A stretch of 49,158 nucleotides of DNA from UBA10103 sp964437185 (GTDB lineage Bacteria; Patescibacteriota; Minisyncoccia; Phycocordibacterales; UBA2100): positions 1-49,158 of the forward strand of contig CAYTFU010000008.1 in NCBI GenBank assembly GCA_964437185.1. The letters are read 5' to 3'. Every line of letters begins with the position of its first letter. Position 1 is the first letter of the stretch. Below, piece by piece: positions 33,109 through 41,939 of this stretch. Below the pieces are notes generated by a model. It was given only the letters and a program-made list of their open reading frames with translations, did no database searches and was not told the origin of the DNA. Made by a program: the position numbers and the translations under genes.

Positions 33109-34155
33109 TTACGATCGCGTTGGGGGCGCGGCTTCGGGAATAAGTGCGTCGACAAGTTCAATAAGAATGCGACGATTGTTTGGAGTAATACTGAGCGCTG
33201 CCGCCGCATCGCGCGCCCTCTGTGCATGCGCCTGTACCGACAAAAGCACTCGCGATCGCGCATTCGTCGAATCGATGATTGTCCGTACGTGAGCAACCTC
33301 TCTATCGGTGAGCTGCCTTTCTAGTCCGTAGAACCTGTCGAGTTCGCGCGGATTCTGAAGCGCACGACGAGCGAAGATAAACGGCAGCGCGCGTTTACGC
33401 TCACGAATATCGCCGTACGCATCTTTGCGCGTTTCGCTCGCCGGACTCCAAATCGACCGATAATCGTCCGCGATCTGAAAAGCAATGCCGATCGTCGTGC
33501 CATATTCCCGCAGGTGTTTGCGCTCGCGTATGCTCTTCCCCGCCGCAACGCCCGCTACTTCTACCGAGGCACGCACGAGCGCAGCCGTCTTTCGCTCAAT
33601 CATGTGCAAGTACTGCTTCTCGCTCACCACACGACCCGCGCGAGACGAACTTAATTCAAAATCAAGATATTGCCCTTCGATCACTTCTCGAAACGCTTCA
33701 AACAAAATTTCCGATCCACTCGCAGCAGAGGCGGCCTCATTTGCGATCGCAAAAAGTGCGTCTCCAGCGTTGATCGCATGCGCTTCACCGCACAGCTTCC
33801 AGAGGCTCGGCCTCCCACGGCGCATCGCGCTCCTGTCTTCCACGTCGTCGTGAATGAGCGACGCGTTGTGAAAAAGCTCAATCGCGAGTGCCGCGTCGAA
33901 GGCTTTCTCGCGAGCGCCGTACATTTCTGCAACGAGAAGACAGAGCGCAGAGCGGAATCGTTTGCCGCGGTCAATACCGTTCTTTAATTTGAAAGTGTGA
34001 TCGGCGTACCCGAGCGCGTAACCGAGCATTCCGTACATGCGCGCGGCGGGACCACGCGCTCGCTTTCGCAACAAATTCTTGATCGCCGCATCTACTCCCT
34101 TGCCTGCTCCAACAAGGGCCTTCTGTGCGCGTTTTCCCTCCGACTCTTTAGCCAT
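33109..34155 (-). CDS. Polyprenyl diphosphate synthase
   Basis: 348 aa from ATG 34155, which has TATGAT exactly 6 nt upstream; an in-frame ATG at 34173 would add 6 residues. Trans-isoprenyl synthase: first Asp motif LIHDDVEDRSAMRRGRPS, second site IAFQIADDYRS, where the usual DDxxD is reduced to DDYRS. The product length is unknown. As the first gene of the cyo operon it may supply farnesyl-PP for heme O or a quinone tail. Confidence 0.9.
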   Translation of the reverse strand: MAKESEGKRAQKALVGAGKGVDAAIKNLLRKRARGPAARMYGMLGYALGYADHTFKLKNGIDRGKRFRSALCLLVAEMYGAREKAFDAALAIELFHNASLIHDDVEDRSAMRRGRPSLWKLCGEAHAINAGDALFAIANEAASAASGSEILFEAFREVIEGQYLDFELSSSRAGRVVSEKQYLHMIERKTAALVRASVEVAGVAAGKSIRERKHLREYGTTIGIAFQIADDYRSIWSPASETRKDAYGDIRERKRALPFIFARRALQNPRELDRFYGLERQLTDREVAHVRTIIDSTNARSRVLLSVQAHAQRARDAAAALSITPNNRRILIELVDALIPEAAPPTRS

Positions 34156-34243
34156 GCCGGCATCATACTGCATCTCGCGATTTGCCCCCAGCGCGCGCTC
34201 TGCGCGCGCGTTTTTCGCTCATAAAATACGGTATGATGACGCT

Positions 34244-34612
34244 ATGATCTATGAAGCGCTGCTCGCCTTTCATGTTGCGATCGGCATAATCACGGGCGCT
34301 CTCGCGACGTACGCTGGAATCATACTCTGGCGGTCCGACGAGAGGCAGTATCGACCAGTCGCGCTCGGCATCGCATACCTCGCCGGCTTTGAAATCCTTT
34401 CGGGGGTGATGCTCTCTGTCTTGTCGCTCGAAATTTCCGCCATTTCACTGTGCGCCAATATTGCACTGTACCTTTCGCTTGTTTTTGTCGTCGAGGTCCT
34501 TCTTTTCCTTCGCATGAAAAAAGTCGCACGCGGCTTTCCTTTGATCGCCGTTGTTTCTCCATCCGCCTCGGGCCTCGCCTTTCTCCTCGCAGCAATCGCT
34601 CGCGGATTTTAG
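34244..34612 (+). CDS. Four-helix membrane protein, unknown
   Basis: 122 aa from ATG 34244, with TATGAT exactly 6 nt upstream. Four hydrophobic helices (LLAFHVAIGIITGALATYAGIIL; LGIAYLAGFEILSGVMLSVL; ISLCANIALYLSLVFVVEVLLFL; LIAVVSPSASGLAFLLAAIA), with a basic loop before the last. No family recognised. Divergent from the prenyl synthase/cyo operon with a near-symmetric arrangement of -10 boxes. Confidence 0.65.
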   Translation: MIYEALLAFHVAIGIITGALATYAGIILWRSDERQYRPVALGIAYLAGFEILSGVMLSVLSLEISAISLCANIALYLSLVFVVEVLLFLRMKKVARGFPLIAVVSPSASGLAFLLAAIARGF

Positions 34613-34660
34613 AGCGCGCCCTTTTGCGTATCGTCTCTATGCTTTGTTTTTTTGTACGAT

Positions 34661-36304
34661 ATGGATAATAAGCCGCTCGATGTCGCGTACTTCTCAATGG
34701 AGTTTGCTTTTGACGACCGATTTCATAATTACGCCGGTGGGCTCGGAGTACTCTCCGCCGACACCATGTACTCGTCCGCCGACACGGGCCTAGCCGTAGC
34801 CGGAGTCACCTTGTGGTACCACCAGTTTGACGACCCAGAAAAAATGCTCGACGCGGCTCCATACATGAAAAAACGCGACGAGACAGTCGAGGTGCAAATC
34901 GAAAACAGAATGGTGAAAATCGCGATCTGGGAGTATGAGGCGAAGGGGGCCGGTGGCAAGAGTGTTCCCGTACTTTTTCTAAGCTCCTATCATCCCGAAA
35001 ACAAGCACTGGGATCGCGATCTCACGAAGCACATCTACGCGTCAGACCGATACACGCGCCTCGGACAAGAAGCGATCCTCGGTATTGGGGGCTATCGCGC
35101 ACTTAAGGCATGCGGATTCGGACCGATCAAACGCTACCACATGAACGAAGGCCATACTGCCCTAATCGGCCTTGAGCGCCTGCGCGCCAACGGATTCAAC
35201 TACGATGTGGTGCGCACGAAATCTACATTTACTACCCACACGCCCGTCGCAGCCGGGCACGATTACTTCGACTACCAACTCGCACGAGCGTCGGTAGGCT
35301 ACATACTCCCGCACAATATCCAAGACTTGGCGACGCACGATACGTTTGGCATGACGCAGCTCGCGATGAACCTCAGCAGCCGCATCAATGCCGTTTCGCG
35401 CACGCATCGCGATGTCACTCGCCTCATGTTCCCCGGCCGCGACATCGAATACGTGACCAACGGCGTCTACCATCCACGCTGGATCGGAGAACCGCTCTCA
35501 AAACTCTACAATGAGACAATCGCGGGCTGGCAAGAGAACCCTGCTCTCTTTGAAAAAATATTTGACGTCCCTGAGCAGCGCATCATCGCGGCGAAAAGAG
35601 AACAAAAACGGTCGCTCATCGAATGGATCAACGCGATCCCGCGTTGCGTATGTACGGCCGACGCGACGGAGGACGACCGCTTTCACGAGGACACGCTCAC
35701 CATCGGTTTTGCGCGCCGGTTCGTCCCCTACAAGCGGCCCGATCTCATTTTCAAAGACCTCGACCGCCTGCGCGCGATCGGGTTTCGTAAAGTGCAGTTT
35801 GTCTTTGCTGGTAAGTGCCACCGAGACGATATGTACTGCAATCAAATGCGGGAAACTATTCAACATCTGGATGGCGAACTGCGCGGGCAAATACGGGTGG
35901 CCGTCGCCCCCGATTACAATCTTGAAACGGCAAAGCGACTCGTCACGGGCGTTGATGTGTGGCTCAATAATCCGATACCACCACGCGAGGCGAGCGGCAC
36001 GAGCGGCATGAAGGCCGCGGTCAATGGCACACTCAATGTATCAATTCTCGACGGATGGTGGACCGAAGGGTTTGAGATGCGACCGAAAGCGGGATGGGGT
36101 GTGGTTGGCAATTCGGGCGAAGGCGAAGGCGATGCGCTGCGAGATAACGCGGGGCTACTGGGCGCACTCGAAGACGCGGTCCACTGCTACTATGAACGAC
36201 CAACCGAATGGCACGAACGCATGAAGCATGCGATCGCGCTCACGAGTTACTTCAATACACACCGCATGCTGCGCGAGTATCAAGAGCGTGTGTGGCGGTC
36301 GTGA
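34661..36304 (+). CDS. Alpha-glucan phosphorylase (short GT35 type)
   Basis: 547 aa from ATG 34661. It releases glucose-1-phosphate from alpha-glucans. Marks: VAYFSMEFAFDDRFHNYAGGLGVLSADTM, KRYHMNEGHTA, GFARRFVPYKRPDLIF, and EASGTSGMKAAVNGTLNVS. Lys451 in SGMK takes the place of the PLP Lys in classic enzymes. The short form (about 550 aa rather than 800) is widespread in anaerobes and archaea. It implies storage-glucan or oligosaccharide use feeding glycolysis (fba). Confidence 0.9.
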   Translation: MDNKPLDVAYFSMEFAFDDRFHNYAGGLGVLSADTMYSSADTGLAVAGVTLWYHQFDDPEKMLDAAPYMKKRDETVEVQIENRMVKIAIWEYEAKGAGGKSVPVLFLSSYHPENKHWDRDLTKHIYASDRYTRLGQEAILGIGGYRALKACGFGPIKRYHMNEGHTALIGLERLRANGFNYDVVRTKSTFTTHTPVAAGHDYFDYQLARASVGYILPHNIQDLATHDTFGMTQLAMNLSSRINAVSRTHRDVTRLMFPGRDIEYVTNGVYHPRWIGEPLSKLYNETIAGWQENPALFEKIFDVPEQRIIAAKREQKRSLIEWINAIPRCVCTADATEDDRFHEDTLTIGFARRFVPYKRPDLIFKDLDRLRAIGFRKVQFVFAGKCHRDDMYCNQMRETIQHLDGELRGQIRVAVAPDYNLETAKRLVTGVDVWLNNPIPPREASGTSGMKAAVNGTLNVSILDGWWTEGFEMRPKAGWGVVGNSGEGEGDALRDNAGLLGALEDAVHCYYERPTEWHERMKHAIALTSYFNTHRMLREYQERVWRS

Positions 36305-36376
36305 GATTGCCTCGCGATCCCCTCAGCCACGTGAAGAAATGCGGTCGGCATGATACCCTGCTACGACTCACCGCCT

Positions 36377-37969
36377 ATGAAAACATCACCGAAAAACCGC
36401 AATCGGCCTGCCCGCGGCCATATTCCGACACGCAACGGCCTTACGCAAAACAAATTTGGCTTTGACGTCCTTTCTGACAACCCTTTCACCATCTTCCCCT
36501 ATCTCCAGAAGCGTGCGCGAGAATGCTTGGACGTGTCCGAGATTCTCGATCTCTCCCGAGGAGATCCGGGGCTCGGCTATTCTCCGGCGCAACGAAGTAG
36601 GCAATTTTTTGGATTTCTCTGCATTCTCGATACTGCACTCAATAGCAACGAAACTGGGTTTCGGGTCCACACTGCAAAAAAGGCCGACCTCTCCAAAGTG
36701 ATGGACATGATCCGCAAGGCGGCGAACGCTTCGTTTAAACCGCGCGTAGCGCAAGAAGGCCTCGACACGCTCGATGACGTGTGCAAAAAACTCATCGCGC
36801 TTGCTGCGGCAGAGGGCACGAAGCTTACGAAGCTCGATGTGCTCAAGGGAATTTTCAACTACTCGACACTTCTCGGTGGCACCTATCACACGCCGCAGGG
36901 AGAAAAGATCGTGCGTATCGCGGTCGCGGGCGCGTACCGGAAAACGCTTGCTCACAAAGACATTCGATCCGGCGATCTGATCTTCACGCTCGGAGTAAAC
37001 GACGCGATTGGCAGCATTTTCAAAATGCTCGGCACCGAAGGGCTCGGCTTTTTGAAGCCCGGCGATACGGTCGCCGCGTCCTCACCTGGGTATTCCCCGT
37101 ACTACAACGAGATCATCGCGCGGAAGCTCAAGATCGCCGAACTCCCGATCGCCGCCAATACGAAGCATGATTTTGATGAGGCAGAGCGAGTGAAAGGTAT
37201 CAAAGCATTCTTCTTGATTTCTCCCAACAACCCGACAGGCATCGCCTACAGCCGCGAGGCCGCGCAGCAACTCGCGCGAATGGCGGAGAAAAATGATGCG
37301 ATCATCATCGTCGACGAAGTGTACGCGTCGTTCTTTGATGACTTCCAATCAATTTGGAATCTTGCAGAGAAACGCACCATCCGCCTCGCTGGTCGTAGCA
37401 AGATAGAACGCAGCCCCGGCTTGCGTTTCGGCGATGTCCTCATCACAAAAAAAACCAACGACTATCTCACACATCACCTTCTCAAAAATCATCTCGTCGG
37501 CCAGGATTTCCGCACCTACTATCTCGGGGCCAAAGCGCCCGGAGGAATGCACGGCAGCTTCCAGCACACCGCCGCAGTGCCGGGGCCAAGTCAGATTCTT
37601 GGAATGCTCCATATTTTACTCGGCGAACGCGATCGGCGCGCATACATAGCGATGGTGCGAAAAAATATGACCGCATTCTTCAAGGAGCTCGGCCTCCCAC
37701 ATCACGGTGAAATGTACTACGGTCTTTTCGACCTCAATCGCGTGCCCGGCTGCAACGCGCAAAATATTTCAATCAATCAAAAACTTTTCGAGCTCGCCAC
37801 GCGCCACGGAGTCATCCTCATTCCCGCGATGCGATTTTTTTCGGAGGTCGCCCAAAAAGCTGGGGACAAATCAAATTTTGTGCGCGTGAGCCTCCCCAAC
37901 CTTCCCACTTCGCGCGTCAAAGAGGCTGCCCGCCGGATCCGCACGTACCTCGAAAATCCAGGCGCCTGA
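36377..37969 (+). CDS. Fold-type I PLP aminotransferase (aspartate 4-decarboxylase-like size)
   Basis: 530 aa from ATG 36377. Aminotransferase class I/II domain: GVNDAIGSIFKMLG, SSPGYSPYYNEIIARK, FFLISPNNPTGIAYS, IIIVDEVYASFF, and the PLP-Lys region RLAGRSKIERSPGLRFGDVLI. The N-terminal ~130 residues are longer than in ordinary aspartate aminotransferase (about 400 aa). Length and layout resemble bifunctional aspartate aminotransferase/aspartate 4-decarboxylase. The substrate is not established. Confidence 0.75.
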   Translation: MKTSPKNRNRPARGHIPTRNGLTQNKFGFDVLSDNPFTIFPYLQKRARECLDVSEILDLSRGDPGLGYSPAQRSRQFFGFLCILDTALNSNETGFRVHTAKKADLSKVMDMIRKAANASFKPRVAQEGLDTLDDVCKKLIALAAAEGTKLTKLDVLKGIFNYSTLLGGTYHTPQGEKIVRIAVAGAYRKTLAHKDIRSGDLIFTLGVNDAIGSIFKMLGTEGLGFLKPGDTVAASSPGYSPYYNEIIARKLKIAELPIAANTKHDFDEAERVKGIKAFFLISPNNPTGIAYSREAAQQLARMAEKNDAIIIVDEVYASFFDDFQSIWNLAEKRTIRLAGRSKIERSPGLRFGDVLITKKTNDYLTHHLLKNHLVGQDFRTYYLGAKAPGGMHGSFQHTAAVPGPSQILGMLHILLGERDRRAYIAMVRKNMTAFFKELGLPHHGEMYYGLFDLNRVPGCNAQNISINQKLFELATRHGVILIPAMRFFSEVAQKAGDKSNFVRVSLPNLPTSRVKEAARRIRTYLENPGA

Positions 37970-38036
37970 AATACAATCGACGTTTGTCGGATTAAAATAG
38001 CGACAAATATTGAAAGACAGTTCGATGAAAAAAGGC

Positions 38037-38060
38037 GGCCGTACGGGGGAGCGTACGGCC
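38037..38060 (-). terminator. Intrinsic terminator of the secreted Tyr-rich gene
   Basis: GGCCGTACG (38037-38045) and CGTACGGCC (38052-38060) form a perfect 9-bp stem. On the minus strand it is followed by GCCTTTTTTC. It lies 42 nt after the stop at 38103. Confidence 0.8.
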
Positions 38061-38102
38061 TAGTCGGGGGGTGAGATCAGCAGGAGTCTTGGCAACTTCG
38101 TA

Positions 38103-38378
38103 TCACCTGCAGGGCCCCTCGTGAAGGATGATACCGGTGGCATCATTCACGCAGTAATATTGGATCGTTGGCGGCACGTAGTACACTGGCGGCGGGGTAT
38201 AGTAGTACGTTGGCGGCGCGTAGTACTGATAGGGTTGCACGTACTGCTGCTGATGTTGCTGCCAGCGGTGCTCATAGCGGTAGTTATATTGCCAGCGCTG
38301 CTGTGCCTGCGCCGGCGATCCCAGCCCGAGGACCAACATGACCCCCAGAATCAGTCCGAAAAGACCTTTCGAGCCCAT
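38103..38378 (-). CDS. Secreted Tyr/Gln/Pro-rich small protein
   Basis: 91 aa from ATG 38378, set by a strong AGGAGG 5 nt upstream. Signal peptide (FGLILGVMLVLGLGSPAQA, cleavage after AQA). The mature part is dominated by Tyr, Gln and Pro (QYVQPYQYYAPPTYYYTPPP), then a C-terminal CVND...GPCR pair of Cys that could form a disulfide. It is a low-complexity surface or matrix-type protein; function unknown. The mRNA start hairpin, strong SD and strong terminator suggest high expression. Confidence 0.75.
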   Translation of the reverse strand: MGSKGLFGLILGVMLVLGLGSPAQAQQRWQYNYRYEHRWQQHQQQYVQPYQYYAPPTYYYTPPPVYYVPPTIQYYCVNDATGIILHEGPCR

Positions 38379-38397
38379 GGATTCCTCCTGCTCGCTG

Positions 38398-38452
38398 TGC
38401 GCAGAAAATACTGCGCATACTGAAACTATCCCACACTCATGGATAAAAACAA
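38398..38452 (-). promoter_or_regulatory. Promoter and 5' hairpin of the secreted Tyr-rich gene
   Basis: Minus strand: TTGTTT (38452-38447), 16 nt, GATAGT (38430-38425). Expected start is near 38418. It falls at the edge of the hairpin TGCGCAG/CTGCGCA (38398-38417, loop of 6), which is followed by the AGGAGG Shine-Dalgarno. Confidence 0.5.
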
Positions 38453-38496
38453 GGAGTCGTCCCAATACACCTTCAGCCTCAATGCTTCGCACTCGA

Positions 38497-40023
38497 CTAT
38501 GGCATCCCGATGAGACCCAAGACAATAATGAGCACGTTTGCAAGGTATTTACTGACGAGACTGACTGGCTCTACGCTCTGCGATTCTGGCGGCGGTTGCA
38601 TATCTGGCGGGGGCATCATCATGCTGTCACCCTGCGGAATGGTGTAGCCCTGTGGCACGCCCTCTGTGTAGTACGTGCCCCCTTCTCCCGGCCGTTGATA
38701 CGATTCGGGAGGAGGAAAGTATCCTTCCGGCCGGAAATCCGGCGGCAGTCTACTGGGATCGAAACTGCCCGAGCGCATCTGCGACTCGATTTCTGCTCGC
38801 ATCAATGCTTCCATCTCCATTCGGCGAGCATCATACTCTTCGTGATATTCTCGACGATACTGCTCTTCAAACATGTGATTGCCGTCTGGTGCTTGCCCGT
38901 CCTGCGTCATGGGCGGGATCATCCCGTCTCTTTGCGGATCACCACTCTCCGGGCGCTCCCACTGTCCCTGATCATTGAGGAATCCATCTCCCATCTGCGC
39001 TTGCATGCACGCACGAATTTCATTTTCTCTCGCGGACGGATCAAGCTCCCCACTTCGCATTCGGGCTTCAAAATCATCACCAAACACCGTTCGCATACAA
39101 TCCGCCGCTGCCGAACTCGGTCCAAATGGTCCGCTGCGGATTTGTCCTCCCATCACTTCCCTAAAACATTGCGGCAATATTTCACCCAACCTCGGACTCA
39201 CGAACCCTTCGCCACTTCGTATTTTTCCTAGTGTCTCACTGCCTATCGCCGCTTCTATACAGGAGAGAACTTCCGGTGGCGCTTTCTCAAGCGCGGCTTT
39301 CGCGTGCTCCATTCCCTCTGCCATACGCTCTTTGTCTTCCTCCGACATTAGATTGTGCTCCATGGCAAAAGCGATGCATTGCTCGCGGTGCGACTCGTCT
39401 TCACAATATGCTTCGCACGCACGACCTCGACATCCACCGGGACCCGTGCCTCCCGTCTTGCGAAACATTTCAACCTCCTTTTCATTCATGAAGCCCGCTT
39501 GTACCGCAAATTCTACGCATTCTTCCATGTGCCCCTCGCCCTCGCAGTACGCTCTGCATTCTTTCTCTCCTCGACACCCGCCCGGCATGGAGCCACCTGA
39601 CTCGAGATACGTTGCGACCTTTTCTGCCTCCGCGAGCTCCTCATCGCTCATGATCCCGGCCTGTTTTGCAAAACTTAAGCATTGCCGGATATGAGCAGTG
39701 TCTTCGCAATAGGACTCGCATGATTCTTTAGAAGTACATCCGCCGGGTCCCGTGCCGCCAAGCCGTGCAAATTCTCGAGCCTCCCGTGCTTCTCCCACGC
39801 TCATGAGACCGTGCGTCTCCGCGAAAGCCACGCATTCTGAAATGTGCGAGAGGCTATCGCAGTAGGTGTGACACTCGCTCTTGTTTTCACAATTCCCGAG
39901 TTCGGCTATTGGGTAGGTGATGGTAGAAACCTGTGCACTCGCAAGTACTGCGGAGAGTATAAAAAATGCGCTTATCACCATTGCGCCTCCCGTAAAAAAA
40001 ATCTGACGCGTGGTGCTCGTCAT
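38497..40023 (-). CDS. Secreted repeat protein with four C-C-C-H-C modules
   Basis: 508 aa from ATG 40023 (1 nt after the upstream stop). Signal peptide, then four modules of pattern C-x5-C-x3-C-x4-H-x3-C (x4 in the last), each with YC before the His and ending in FA and a Met (for example CTSKESCESYC...HIRQC). A second repeat class follows (C-x6-G with MRSGE: SCIEAAIG, QCFREVMG, DCMRTVFG, ACMQAQMG). Then comes an acidic Met/Arg helix, a Pro-rich stretch and a C-terminal membrane helix. Metal binding or disulfide scaffolding is plausible; function unknown. Confidence 0.8.
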   Translation of the reverse strand: MTSTTRQIFFTGGAMVISAFFILSAVLASAQVSTITYPIAELGNCENKSECHTYCDSLSHISECVAFAETHGLMSVGEAREAREFARLGGTGPGGCTSKESCESYCEDTAHIRQCLSFAKQAGIMSDEELAEAEKVATYLESGGSMPGGCRGEKECRAYCEGEGHMEECVEFAVQAGFMNEKEVEMFRKTGGTGPGGCRGRACEAYCEDESHREQCIAFAMEHNLMSEEDKERMAEGMEHAKAALEKAPPEVLSCIEAAIGSETLGKIRSGEGFVSPRLGEILPQCFREVMGGQIRSGPFGPSSAAADCMRTVFGDDFEARMRSGELDPSARENEIRACMQAQMGDGFLNDQGQWERPESGDPQRDGMIPPMTQDGQAPDGNHMFEEQYRREYHEEYDARRMEMEALMRAEIESQMRSGSFDPSRLPPDFRPEGYFPPPESYQRPGEGGTYYTEGVPQGYTIPQGDSMMMPPPDMQPPPESQSVEPVSLVSKYLANVLIIVLGLIGMP

Positions 40024-40024
40024 G

Positions 40025-40279
40025 TTATTCAAAGGGGTTCTTGTACCCCTCAAACGGATTGGTCTGGGGCAACTTCTCTGCAGGCGATTCGACCGCTCCC
40101 GACACCTGAGCTCCGATATCAGGGCTCGTGTCTAGTACTGGTGTTTGTGTTTGTATTTCAGGAGATTGCGGCGTAAGTGAATAGAGGAAATACGCGATTA
40201 CACCGAGAATGACGAGTGACACCGCCGCTCCTAGGACGACGCGCATATCGAGGCCGCTTGCGGTCTCGTTTGGTTCCAT
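40025..40279 (-). CDS. Single-pass membrane protein, partner of the Cys-repeat protein
   Basis: 84 aa. One membrane helix (VVLGAAVSLVILGVIAYFLYSL) and an extracytoplasmic Pro/Thr/Ser-rich tail ending NPFEGYKNPFE. TACTAT lies exactly 6 nt before the ATG. The stop is 1 nt before the Cys-repeat gene, so the two are translated together. No family recognised. Confidence 0.7.
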   Translation of the reverse strand: MEPNETASGLDMRVVLGAAVSLVILGVIAYFLYSLTPQSPEIQTQTPVLDTSPDIGAQVSGAVESPAEKLPQTNPFEGYKNPFE

Positions 40280-40340
40280 CAGTCTATAGTACCACCTCGC
40301 AATACCCTCACATCAAGATATCCACTCCGCCCCCGTATGG

Positions 40341-41228
40341 TTACCATCCACCCGAGGCGCCGCCGCCGCCGGAGCGACCTCCGCCGAATCCTCCGAAGCC
40401 GCCGCCGGAGTGGTGTCCCGTGCCGCCTGCCCACCAGGGCGGTCGAGTGCCTACTCTCGTCGCATTCGCGTACGCGTGCGAGACGGCGTAATCAAAGAGC
40501 GAACCAACCACGACGAGCACAGCTGTCACAAAAAAAGCGATCAATGTACTCGAGATGAAAAAAGCCCAAAGCGTCGCGCCTACCACGCCGCCGAGAATTC
40601 CCCCCGCGTACCACGATTTACTCCGCCCCAAAATCGCCGCAAGCCACTGCAGAACAAAAAATACCGCCACGAATATCCACTCAAAATTATTAAATAGCAA
40701 CGTCGAAAGCGACTCACCACCTGCGGATGCAACATATTCTCCCCTTGTCGCTGACATAATCGAATTCACGCCCGTGAGCGCAGCTCCGTCGTAATCTCCC
40801 TGTTTCAAAAGCGGCGTCATGTCTTCGATAATCTGTGCTGCAATGCTATCGGGGAGCGCGCCCTCGAGGCCGTACCCCACCTCGATGCGAAGCTTTCGAT
40901 CTTCGATTGAAAGGAGAAGCAATACGCCGTTGTCATTTTTGGAGGTACCGATTTTCCACTCCTCAAAGAGTTTGACCGCGTAGTTCTCAATGTAATCGCC
41001 GCCCATGTTGGCGACGGTGACGAGCGTGATCTCATTGCTCGTCGAAGCGGCAAATGCGGCAAGATCGGATTCGATCTGTCGCGTCGCACCTTCACTCAAG
41101 ACGCCGGCAAAGTCATTTACATATCCTTGCGGCGATCCGGGGGAAGCGTACGCGAGGGCGAGAAACGGCGCGGCCCAAAGGGCCGCGCCGACGAGAAATC
41201 CCCCACACGCCGTGCGTGCAGTAGGCAT
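40341..41228 (-). CDS. TPM-domain (YgcG-like) membrane protein
   Basis: 295 aa from ATG 41228. Signal peptide, then TPM domain (YVNDFAGVLSEGATRQIESDLAAF, EITLVTVANMGG, NDNGVLLLLSIEDRKLRIEVGYGLEG), two or three membrane helices and a Gly/Ser-rich tail (GGGFGGFGGGRSGGGGASGGW), the usual YgcG layout. The gene follows lemA by 1 nt. TPM-LemA pairs recur in bacteria, with a proposed role in photosystem repair-like or envelope processes. Confidence 0.9.
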   Translation of the reverse strand: MPTARTACGGFLVGAALWAAPFLALAYASPGSPQGYVNDFAGVLSEGATRQIESDLAAFAASTSNEITLVTVANMGGDYIENYAVKLFEEWKIGTSKNDNGVLLLLSIEDRKLRIEVGYGLEGALPDSIAAQIIEDMTPLLKQGDYDGAALTGVNSIMSATRGEYVASAGGESLSTLLFNNFEWIFVAVFFVLQWLAAILGRSKSWYAGGILGGVVGATLWAFFISSTLIAFFVTAVLVVVGSLFDYAVSHAYANATRVGTRPPWWAGGTGHHSGGGFGGFGGGRSGGGGASGGW

Positions 41229-41229
41229 T

Positions 41230-41808
41230 TTAGAGATTGACGACCGGAGCGTCCTCGGCACCCTCTTTTGCCTCAAAGAGCGCTCGCGCCTCAAATCCAA
41301 ACATACCCGCTACGAGCGCACCCGGAAATGTCTTCACCTTCGTGTTGTACGCTCCGATGAGCTCGTTGTATCGCATGCGCTCTACCGAGACGCGATTCTC
41401 CGTCCCCGCGAGTTCAGCCATGAGTGATTGAACCGTGTCAACCGATTTCAACTGCGGATAGTTTTCCATGATTGCGAGCAATCTGCCGAAGGTCGATTCC
41501 ACCTGCCCAGCAGCCGCCGCTTTCTGATCAGGAGTCGTCGCGCCCGCGTACCGTGCGCGCGCGTCGGCGAGCGCTGTAAAGATAGCCTGCTCTTGCTTCA
41601 TCGCGCCCTGCACGGAATTCACAAGATTTGGAATGAGATCAAGTCTGCGCTGGTACTGCGACTCCACCTGCCCCCACTGCGTATCGATCGCGACGCCCCC
41701 ACGCACGAATCCGTTGTAGCTCGAAACGAGATACAGACCAATAACAACAACGAGGCCTACGAGGCCGAGCAGCCACATGAGCCCGCTTCCCTTTTGATGC
41801 GTTTTCAT
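41230..41808 (-). CDS. LemA family protein
   Basis: 192 aa from ATG 41808, with TATAAT 8 nt upstream. One N-terminal membrane helix (LMWLLGLVGLVVVIGLYLVSSYN) followed by the LemA helical bundle: WGQVESQYQRRLDLIPNLVNSVQG, AIMENYPQLKSVDTVQSLMAELAGTENRV, and RYNELIGAYNTKVKTFPG. Function is unresolved. Operon with the TPM protein. Confidence 0.93.
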   Translation of the reverse strand: MKTHQKGSGLMWLLGLVGLVVVIGLYLVSSYNGFVRGGVAIDTQWGQVESQYQRRLDLIPNLVNSVQGAMKQEQAIFTALADARARYAGATTPDQKAAAAGQVESTFGRLLAIMENYPQLKSVDTVQSLMAELAGTENRVSVERMRYNELIGAYNTKVKTFPGALVAGMFGFEARALFEAKEGAEDAPVVNL

Positions 41809-41883
41809 ATGCGGCAATTATACATAATCCTTCGTCACCCGCGAGCATACAAACCTCTTAGTATATTTCCTTACAATAAAGAC

Positions 41884-41927
41884 AAAAGTCACCGTGAGGC
41901 GACCTTCGCCCGTTGGTGACTTTTTTT
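41884..41927 (-). terminator. Bidirectional terminator after the SET-domain gene
   Basis: AAAAGTCACC (41884-41893) pairs with GGTGACTTTT (41915-41924), with an inner GGCGA/TCGCC. T-rich sequence follows on both strands. The SET-domain gene ends 13 nt away. Confidence 0.75.
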
Positions 41928-41939
41928 GTGCCGCTGGGC

